Virus record (IMG/VR): IMGVR_UViG_3300037882_000169
Coordinates: 1-28,130 of that record
Direction: 5' to 3' (one strand)
Source of the DNA: a virus
DNA: 28,130 nt
Position numbers and translations under genes: made by a program. Shown piece by piece: positions 21,492 through 28,130 of the stretch. The first letter of the stretch is position 1; each line of letters starts with the position of its first letter. The notes under the pieces are model-generated. The model ran no database searches. It saw nothing but the letters and a program-made list of their open reading frames with translations, and was not told the DNA's origin.

Positions 21492-24400
21492 TATTGTCTT
21501 TTAGCTTTCTCTTCTTTATTCTTAGCCCTAGATTCTGCTCGTTTCTCTCTACGTTCCATTAAGATAGCAGGATCTGTATTTTCTTTATTTGTTTGTCCAT
21601 AAATAGGGAAACCCATAAAGCTAAAGGCACCACGTTTAAGTTTCTCACCAGAAGGAGCATTGTAAGCTGCACTAATCTGAAATGGAACAAACGGCTCACC
21701 TATTACTTTAAGTGCATCCATAGGAGTATTAACATAAGGAGAAGCTAAAGTAACAGCAGTCTTAGGAAGATAACCAAGTTTATTAGTAGCAGTTTTAATA
21801 GGATGTAATAACCAATGTGGACCTTCCATAGAGTGTTTAGCTAACTGCATGGTAGTACCATCACCTAAGTCAATACGAGTAGGATCCTTATTAGTCCAAA
21901 CAGGACGTCCTGTAATAGCCATGTTAATACCATTAATAAGTGTTAGATAAAGCACACCTGTAGTAAGTACATAACGTCTAGCTAGGTCACCTGAAGTAGT
22001 AGGATTAATTAAACCCTGAGCACCCTTTTTAATTTCCCATTTATTAGGCTTAAACATTTCTTTAGGTAAAGCTTTAGTATAAGACCTAAGTGTAGATATA
22101 GTCCAGTCAGGAGCAAACATTAATACTTGCATCCAAGTACGACCTTGTAACCCTGTCATAGATATAGCTAAGTTTTTAAGTGTTTTATTCTGAACTTCAT
22201 CAGCTATTTTTAACCAGTCCAAACCACCAAAAGTATTATTAACAAAAGAAGTAACTTCATTATAAATAGCTTGGTCTGCCATGTGCGGATTCTTAGCTTT
22301 TATATTAGCAAAGATTGTTTGAGCTACATTAAACTTACCTGCAGAGTGCATAAAATCCCAAGTAAGTGTATTAATATTTTGTAATACATACTTATCTAAA
22401 GGATCAATAACTCTTCTAGTAAGTCTTACATCGTTATTAGTAAATAGTTTAGTAGTAAAATTGTCTACATTACGAGCTACATCAGGAAGAATACCTTGTT
22501 GAATATCTTCAGTCTCAAACTTAAGACCAGCCCTAGTCCAGTTATCTACTTCCCTACTAAAACCATCATTACGTAAAGTTTCAAGTGCAGCTCTAGTTCC
22601 AGAAAACCCAGTACCAATCTCTTTAAGCATACCAAAAGGTGTAGCACCCATTCTAGCCCAAGCTAATGACGTAGCATGGAACATAGAAGCCATTGTAGTA
22701 ATAGTTTTAGACAGCATAGAAACAGCACTAGCTGCTCTTAGTACTAAGTTAGGATCAGTCTGTCTAAACAAGTGTCCTAAAGCAGGAATAAGATCTGGGT
22801 TAACCATGTAACCTTTAAGTGCTTCAGATCCATAGCCAGTAAACTGTTCATATTTGTTTTCGTAGGCAAGCTTAAAGTCTTTAGTAATAAGACCCAGCTT
22901 TTCTTTAGATGGCAAGTCTACTATTTGTTTTTCTAAAAAGTTAGTTAAACGCTTTTGAATAATAGCATTACCCATAGACTCTTGGTATACTTCAAAAATA
23001 CGAGCTATATCTCGTTGTACTTTAAGTCCAGTAGTATCAAGACCCATTTCATTAGCAACTTCATAGACTCGTTTTTCTAAGTCTCGAATATATCTATACA
23101 TACGAGATTCAGAAAAGTCTCTGTTAAGTCTGCTTTCTTTAGGGTCTAAGCTTAAACGATCAAGTAAAGACTTTTGATTTTCTTTAGATAATACAGAGTC
23201 AGAAAAATCAATAACGTGAGCTACGTAGTTTTGACGTAAGTTATCAAGTACGCCTTCTTTCTTAGCTACTTCACCCATCTCTGCAAACTTACTTTCAATT
23301 ACTTTTTGAAGTTTAATAGCATTTTCTTCTGAAGGTAACTCTTTAAGCATGTTAACTACATACTCTAAGTTATCAAGTTTAGTTTTATAAGCTGCCTTTT
23401 CAGCCTCATCTCTAAAAGCACCTTGATCAAACTTACGTTTCATACGTTCAAGGGCATTAACTAAACCAGTATCTACAAACTCAGTACCAGGTTTTATTTT
23501 ACCAGTACCATAAAGAAGTTCTTGTTTTTCTACATCAGTAAGTAAACGATCAGTACTACGTTCACCTTCAATAGCCATAGTCATACGTTCCCTAATCTTT
23601 TTGTTAGGGATCATACGTTCTATAGTTTCTCTAAAAATCTTAGCAGCACGTTTATTTAAAGACATATCAGCTAGCACACGTTGAACTGCATTTACACCAG
23701 TTTGTTCTGTATAAGTGTCGTTTTTAAATACATCACCAAGTTCGTAAAGACTAGGGTTGTCTTTTAATTCTTGTTCAATTTGAGCATCAAGTTTAACTTT
23801 AGCACGTTTGTTGATATCGGTTTCATACTGACGACGCAATACATTATCTGGAATCCCAGAGTCTTGCATATTGGTTTCAAGTTTCCAATTGTCAAACGAT
23901 TGTAATACATGCTCTTCTTCATGCTTAAGAATAAACCTAGCATACTGTTCAGGAGTTTTAAAGGTATCTTCTGAATGACCTAGTTTAACCCAAGGTTTTT
24001 CTTCAAAACGTTTGTTAACTTCTTCAAGGTTAATTTCAATACCTGCAGGAGTTCCATCTGCATTTCTACGCATAATAGCTATACGTGGACGACCAGAACT
24101 ATCAACTAAAGGCTCACCACTAGCAACGTCTAAAATAGGACCTTGTTTAATAGGTAACCCTGTATCTGAAACTTCACCTAAAGGATCTGTAGATAACGTT
24201 TTACCTGCTTCAATATCAGAAGCTAAACCAGTACCTACATCAGAAGACTTAGTAGTATCTGACATAGATTCAAATTTATTTAATTCAGTTTCAAATTCTT
24301 CTGGTGTTAAATCAGGTTTAACTTTAGGAGTACCTTTAACCCCTTTGTAAACCTCACCAACACCTTTCATACTACCACCAAGTACAGCAAACATACCAGC

Positions 24401-25462
24401 AGTATTAGTAATCTTTTGTAAGTCTAAATTACCAGATTCACTAGCTTCTGCAGCAGTCTCAAGACCAGCACCAAGAGCACCACCTTTAGCTGTAGCAACA
24501 CCAACACCTTTAACCGCTTGTAATGCTTTAGCTGTACGTCCAGCAGCAATAGCTCCTGCAGCTGCTTTAGGCGCAGCAAATGCTCCTAGACCCAACATCC
24601 AAGGATCTTTACCTAACTCATAAATTAAACCAGCTACAGCACGACCAGGATTATTAATAAGTTCAGAACCAAACCCTTTTAAAGATTCACCTAGTGTAGG
24701 TTCAGGTCCTTTAGCTTTAGCTTCTTCAGCATTCTTAGCTTTCCACTCACCAAGTAACTTTTCGTACTCTTTACCTACTTTATCATTGTAATCTGATTGA
24801 GAAGTATAGCCAGCAGCCATCACATTCTTACGGGCTTGCTCACCAATTTCTTCTCTAGAACCTAGACCAGTAGCAATTCTACCAGAAAAACCTGACTTCA
24901 TGTACTCACCAAAAGACATCTTAGGTCCAGTACCAGCCCAGTTAGTTTCTGGTTTAGTTGTCTTTTTAAGAGTAGAAACAGCTTCAGCAAAAGAACTTTT
25001 AGGTTTAATTAATGATTGTGCAGCTTCAGCAAAGGAAGAAGAAGTTTTTTCTTTAGGAGCATTATACTTAGCTACATAATCTTGTGTTTCTTTTGGAACA
25101 CCTTGTAACCAGTTCTCACCATACTTTTCAATAGCTTTACGAACAGCAGTAGGCCCAGCATTATATGCAGCTGCAGCTTTAGACTCATCACCAAAGTCTT
25201 GTACTTGTTTTTCAAAGTAAGCTTTACCTAATTTTTTATTGTACTCTTTATCAGTACGAAATTTATTTTCATCAAACTCAACACCAGCTAACTCAGCTGC
25301 TTCAGGAGCAGTTTTAGGCATTACTTGAGCAACGCCAATAGCCCCTGCACTAGAAGTTAGAGGCTTGCCTGAACTATCAAACTGATTGTCATTAGATTCA
25401 ATACCAACAATAGTATTAAATTTATTTAAATTACTTACTGCTTCAGCAAAAGAACTAGCCAT
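21491..25462 (-). CDS. Internal virion protein with transglycosylase (T7 gp16-like)
   Basis: 1323 residues, close to T7 gp16 (1318). The N-terminal soluble lytic transglycosylase domain (about 10-135) has IESNDNQF with catalytic Glu22, then GAIGVAQVMPKTA and AAAAYNAGP. This opens peptidoglycan as the ejectosome crosses the envelope. An HEEEH zinc-protease-type motif lies at 514-518 and an Ala/Gly-rich hydrophobic region at about 285-345. SSFAEA occurs three times (residues 3, 142, 156). The C-terminus is Lys/Arg/Glu-rich. Gene order 14-15-16-17-like matches T7. Overlaps both neighbours by one base. Confidence 0.9.
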   Translation of the reverse strand: MASSFAEAVSNLNKFNTIVGIESNDNQFDSSGKPLTSSAGAIGVAQVMPKTAPEAAELAGVEFDENKFRTDKEYNKKLGKAYFEKQVQDFGDESKAAAAYNAGPTAVRKAIEKYGENWLQGVPKETQDYVAKYNAPKEKTSSSFAEAAQSLIKPKSSFAEAVSTLKKTTKPETNWAGTGPKMSFGEYMKSGFSGRIATGLGSREEIGEQARKNVMAAGYTSQSDYNDKVGKEYEKLLGEWKAKNAEEAKAKGPEPTLGESLKGFGSELINNPGRAVAGLIYELGKDPWMLGLGAFAAPKAAAGAIAAGRTAKALQAVKGVGVATAKGGALGAGLETAAEASESGNLDLQKITNTAGMFAVLGGSMKGVGEVYKGVKGTPKVKPDLTPEEFETELNKFESMSDTTKSSDVGTGLASDIEAGKTLSTDPLGEVSDTGLPIKQGPILDVASGEPLVDSSGRPRIAIMRRNADGTPAGIEINLEEVNKRFEEKPWVKLGHSEDTFKTPEQYARFILKHEEEHVLQSFDNWKLETNMQDSGIPDNVLRRQYETDINKRAKVKLDAQIEQELKDNPSLYELGDVFKNDTYTEQTGVNAVQRVLADMSLNKRAAKIFRETIERMIPNKKIRERMTMAIEGERSTDRLLTDVEKQELLYGTGKIKPGTEFVDTGLVNALERMKRKFDQGAFRDEAEKAAYKTKLDNLEYVVNMLKELPSEENAIKLQKVIESKFAEMGEVAKKEGVLDNLRQNYVAHVIDFSDSVLSKENQKSLLDRLSLDPKESRLNRDFSESRMYRYIRDLEKRVYEVANEMGLDTTGLKVQRDIARIFEVYQESMGNAIIQKRLTNFLEKQIVDLPSKEKLGLITKDFKLAYENKYEQFTGYGSEALKGYMVNPDLIPALGHLFRQTDPNLVLRAASAVSMLSKTITTMASMFHATSLAWARMGATPFGMLKEIGTGFSGTRAALETLRNDGFSREVDNWTRAGLKFETEDIQQGILPDVARNVDNFTTKLFTNNDVRLTRRVIDPLDKYVLQNINTLTWDFMHSAGKFNVAQTIFANIKAKNPHMADQAIYNEVTSFVNNTFGGLDWLKIADEVQNKTLKNLAISMTGLQGRTWMQVLMFAPDWTISTLRSYTKALPKEMFKPNKWEIKKGAQGLINPTTSGDLARRYVLTTGVLYLTLINGINMAITGRPVWTNKDPTRIDLGDGTTMQLAKHSMEGPHWLLHPIKTATNKLGYLPKTAVTLASPYVNTPMDALKVIGEPFVPFQISAAYNAPSGEKLKRGAFSFMGFPIYGQTNKENTDPAILMERREKRAESRAKNKEEKAKRQ

Positions 25463-26814
25463 TATTTAGGTTCCACAATATTATGTTCAAAGGCTATTTT
25501 TTGAACTTCTAATTTTTCCTCTCGTGTTTTAGCTTGCGACATTAAACTCTTATATAAATCAATATCTTTTTGTGAAGCTCCTTGAACAAATTTATAACCA
25601 ACTTTTTCACTAAACTCTTTAGGTTTACCTTTAGATCCAGGTTCTTTTTTAGATTTAACATCTTTATAAGAATCTTGTAAAGCAACTAAGTCTTTTTCAT
25701 AGGTATCAATTTCTTTATCAGAGTTACGACGTTCTTCAAGTAAGACATTCTTTTTAGTTTCAAGAGCTGCAACAGCATCAGGACGTTGTTCTTTAGGAAT
25801 AGAAATATTTCTAAGACTATTAATGTCATCAATTTGAGTTTGAACTTCTTTAATACGACCATCAATATCATCACGATCACGTTGAGCAAAAGCAATTCTA
25901 GACTTAGCACTACCTTCTAAAGTTTTAAATTGAGTGTCTTCTCTGCCAGCTTCCCAACGTTTGTTTATACCTGCTTCACGATCAGCTTGTCTACGAGTAC
26001 GTGACTGTTCAATCTCACGTTTTAATTCGTTACTTTCTAATTGAGCTTTAGCTTTGTATTGAACTTTAAGTTGTTCACGAGCCATCATAGCTCTAGTCTT
26101 ACCGTCTTCAGACTGATCCATAATCTGTTGAGCTACTTGTTGACGTTGATCTGGAGGTGTCATCATAAGTTTATTATCTTCATCAGCACCATACATTTTA
26201 GCAGTCATAGCAAAACGAGCCCAGGCTGCATCTGAACTTGCAGGATCATTCTTAACTGCTTCCATATAACCATTAGCTAGGTTACCAGCAAGACCTAAAA
26301 CTTTAATAGAGTGATCTAATACATCATCTTTAGCTTTAAGAGATTTATTTTGTAAATCCATTATTTTAGCATCATATTGTTCAGCTTGGTCTACAAGACC
26401 CTTAGCTTTAAGTGCTTTAGATATTGTTGCATACTCTTGAGCTTGTTTAGAAATATTACTGTACTCTGTTTTAGCAGCTTTAAACTGTTGAACAGGGGTA
26501 GTAGGAGCTTGTTCTGGAGCAGCTGTGTTTTGACCTTGCCAAAATGCAGTAGAACCAGGAGCAGCCTGTGGTTGCATTTGAGGAGCCATGCCTTCTGGTG
26601 CTTGTTGAGCAGGTTCTGATTGACCAGTCTCTAAACCTTTAATAGCTGCTGCTTTAATTTGACGAGCTAGAGCACTCTCAGCTAATGATCTTTTTTGTTC
26701 ATTAAGAATAAGCTTTTCGCTTTCAGCACGTTGAGCATCTCTTTGGTAACCAGTCATTATGTTACTTACATCATAAGCATTTGGCATTGCATAAGGATTA
26801 CTTGAATCTATCAT
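25462..26814 (-). CDS. Internal virion protein, coiled-coil (T7 gp15-like position)
   Basis: 450 residues. N-terminus polar; residues about 65-105 are rich in Gln, Ala and Pro (a flexible linker). The rest is highly helical and charged, with coiled-coil character at about 230-400 (KRDEIEQSRTRRQADRE-like, then KKNVLLEERRNSDKEIDTYEKD). Position between the gp14- and gp16-like genes suggests an ejection-core protein like T7 gp15, although shorter (T7 gp15 is about 750 residues). Assignment by position and composition only. Confidence 0.7.
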   Translation of the reverse strand: MIDSSNPYAMPNAYDVSNIMTGYQRDAQRAESEKLILNEQKRSLAESALARQIKAAAIKGLETGQSEPAQQAPEGMAPQMQPQAAPGSTAFWQGQNTAAPEQAPTTPVQQFKAAKTEYSNISKQAQEYATISKALKAKGLVDQAEQYDAKIMDLQNKSLKAKDDVLDHSIKVLGLAGNLANGYMEAVKNDPASSDAAWARFAMTAKMYGADEDNKLMMTPPDQRQQVAQQIMDQSEDGKTRAMMAREQLKVQYKAKAQLESNELKREIEQSRTRRQADREAGINKRWEAGREDTQFKTLEGSAKSRIAFAQRDRDDIDGRIKEVQTQIDDINSLRNISIPKEQRPDAVAALETKKNVLLEERRNSDKEIDTYEKDLVALQDSYKDVKSKKEPGSKGKPKEFSEKVGYKFVQGASQKDIDLYKSLMSQAKTREEKLEVQKIAFEHNIVEPK

Positions 26815-26826
26815 TTTATATACCCT

Positions 26827-27876
26827 TTAACCAAAGAAAGAAGTAGCCAAACCTTGGATACCCATTAATAAGTTTTGTTGTCTAGATTTTTCAGCTTGAG
26901 ATTGTGCTTGTTGTGCCATATTATAAGCCTCTTGACCAGAAGCTGGACTATTTGCAGCACCACTTAGTACAGATAAGTTTTTAACATAGTTGTCATACCA
27001 AGACTGTGCAGTAGAAGCACCTTGTTGTTGTAAAGCATTTAGTGTATTACCTGAAGCTAAGTTACCTGTAGAAGCAGCAGAGCGTTCAATTTGTTTTTGA
27101 CCTTGTTGTTGTGCAAACTGATACCCAGGCATACCATATACTTTATTTGGATTTTGAATTAAAGCATTTAATTCCGCAGCAGCGGCAGGTCTATATGGAG
27201 CATAAGGATCAGCACCTGCTTGTGCAACTCTAGGAGCCTGTACGTTAGGTTGATTAAATGCTTGATAAATACTAGAACCAGCTTTAAGAACATTACCAAT
27301 AGTAGAATTACTAATACCAAAAGTAGATCCATTTAAAACATTATCTATCATACCTCCAGACTCACCTGCAGCAAGAGAACTTCCAGAAAACCCTGCAGGT
27401 TGACCAAAGATACTATTAACAGCTCCACCAAAACCTCCAGAGTAACCTACAAGACCCTGACCAGCCATATTTAGTGTACCACCACCAGCCATAATTCCAG
27501 CTAATGTTGAGGCACTTGTACCAGCTGCTTGTGACACAAAATTTAAAGCCTGATCAGTAGTATAACCCGCAGCTGTATAAGCCTTAACAGCATCTCCAAG
27601 TTGAGAAGCATTTAATGTAGCTCCTGCAGCTCCTTGGAAACCAGTTAACCCACTGAAACCTCCAAGTTTATTTATACCATAAGCACTACCTAGAGCACCT
27701 AAAATATTACCATCAGCTAGTGAGTTAATTCCATTATAAGCCATAGCAGGAATCTGCCACGGACCAGGAATCATGGAAGCAACTGGGGCAACTACATCTA
27801 AAACATCACCAGCAACATCTGCTATCCCACTTACTATATCCCCTACACTTTCAAAAACATCACCAACAAAGCCCAT
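26827..27876 (-). CDS. Internal virion protein (T7 gp14-like position)
   Basis: 349 residues, Gly/Ala/Ser-rich, with hydrophobic N-terminal stretches (ADVAGDVLDVVAPVASMIPGP) and a C-terminal Gln/Ala helical tail. Such proteins form part of the injected ejection complex in podoviruses, and the first third suits membrane insertion, as for T7 gp14. AAGGATT precedes the ATG. It overlaps the upstream GNAT-like gene by 17 bases. No sequence-level match can be claimed. Confidence 0.7.
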   Translation of the reverse strand: MGFVGDVFESVGDIVSGIADVAGDVLDVVAPVASMIPGPWQIPAMAYNGINSLADGNILGALGSAYGINKLGGFSGLTGFQGAAGATLNASQLGDAVKAYTAAGYTTDQALNFVSQAAGTSASTLAGIMAGGGTLNMAGQGLVGYSGGFGGAVNSIFGQPAGFSGSSLAAGESGGMIDNVLNGSTFGISNSTIGNVLKAGSSIYQAFNQPNVQAPRVAQAGADPYAPYRPAAAAELNALIQNPNKVYGMPGYQFAQQQGQKQIERSAASTGNLASGNTLNALQQQGASTAQSWYDNYVKNLSVLSGAANSPASGQEAYNMAQQAQSQAEKSRQQNLLMGIQGLATSFFG

Positions 27877-28130
27877 TTTTTGTAATCCTTATATAAAGGG
27901 TATTTCCACTTAAACGAAAAGGTTCAAATCCCAATCTTGTAACAAATTTATATGCGTTATAATTCATAACATGAATAGTAGACCGTACCTCATCATATTC
28001 ATTAAGTAAAGGTTTAAGAATATTATTAATAATAGGTCTAAGATTATAATTATCTACCGTAAATAGATGAATTTGATTTTCTCTAACTGCTACACAACCT
28101 ACAACTTTATTTTTATTAGTAACAGGGTAA
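27860..28130 (-). CDS. GNAT-like protein, C-terminal part (cut by window edge)
   Basis: 89 codons of a reading frame that continues beyond 28130 and stops at TGA (27862-27860). It reads VVGCVAVRENQIHLFTVDN and, later, NAYKFVTRLGFEPFRLSG. The N-x-x-A-x-x-F-x-x-x-LGF pattern is the acetyl-CoA-binding end of a GNAT acetyltransferase. The place before the gp14-like gene is that of T7 gp13, a GNAT-related virion assembly factor (from memory). Catalytic activity is not established because most of the domain is missing here. Confidence 0.75.
   Translation of the reverse strand, partial: YPVTNKNKVVGCVAVRENQIHLFTVDNYNLRPIINNILKPLLNEYDEVRSTIHVMNYNAYKFVTRLGFEPFRLSGNTLYIRITKNGLCW

Noticed and set aside
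27915-27945. tRNA T-loop-like sequence GGTTCAAATCC
   Set aside because: It lies in the GNAT-like coding frame and no matching acceptor or anticodon stems surround it.
1-28130. CRISPR arrays, insertion sequences, tRNA genes, integrase or attachment sites
   Set aside because: None seen; there are no regular spaced direct repeats of CRISPR type, no transposase or integrase motifs, and no tRNA fold.

Overview
The window looks like one end of the genome of a tailed bacteriophage with a short (podovirus-like) tail. The DNA is AT-rich and the genes are tightly packed, many overlapping by a few bases at stop/start junctions. Gene content is a T7-like replication set, a class II ribonucleotide reductase, a T7-like ejection/tail set and lysis genes. 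Early and replication genes lie on the + strand (985-18170). Virion and lysis genes lie on the - strand (28130-18447). The two blocks converge on a bidirectional terminator near 18220. From memory this layout recalls LUZ24/PaP3-type podoviruses, but no database comparison was possible. The host is probably a PQQ-using Gram-negative bacterium, perhaps a methylotroph; this rests on a phage-borne pqqA-like gene and is inference.

Region by region. 1-984 has no convincing gene. It holds an almost pure A/T block, three 19-bp direct repeats, a helically phased cluster of DnaA-box-like sites, and a GC-richer hairpin-rich segment ending in a terminator-like hairpin. 985-2272 holds small early genes of unknown function, several with one membrane helix. 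2286-6118 holds a GS-like amidoligase, a class II glutamine amidotransferase and an ATP-grasp ligase, interleaved with small SH3-like proteins. 6108-7600 is small accessory genes, including a DUF551-like protein and a zinc-ribbon protein. 7617-13902 is the replication/recombination module: primase, helicase, a family A DNA polymerase split into two genes, SSB, an HNH (endonuclease VII-like) gene, a 5'-3' exonuclease interrupted at its 5' end, and a T7-type endonuclease I. 14065-18170 holds a metallophosphoesterase, a DUF3310 protein, an inner-membrane spanin, the B12-dependent reductase and small genes.

The - strand carries, in transcription order, a GNAT-like gene cut by the window edge, three internal virion proteins in T7 gp14-gp15-gp16 order, a tail fibre with about sixteen 17-residue repeats, a small conserved protein and an M15 endopeptidase endolysin. 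Beyond these, with its own sigma70-type promoter and a start-site palindrome, is a 23-residue PqqA-like peptide gene.

The most notable points are: (1) the phage-encoded PqqA-like peptide, whose Glu15 and Tyr19 sit where PQQ is built; (2) the exonuclease gene split after codon 7 by a 579-bp HNH element that carries a synonymous re-encoding of the lost N-terminus followed by an in-frame UGA; (3) the DNA polymerase split just before motif A around a 53-codon ORF; (4) the amidoligase/amidotransferase/ATP-grasp set, which predicts a peptide- or envelope-modifying pathway.
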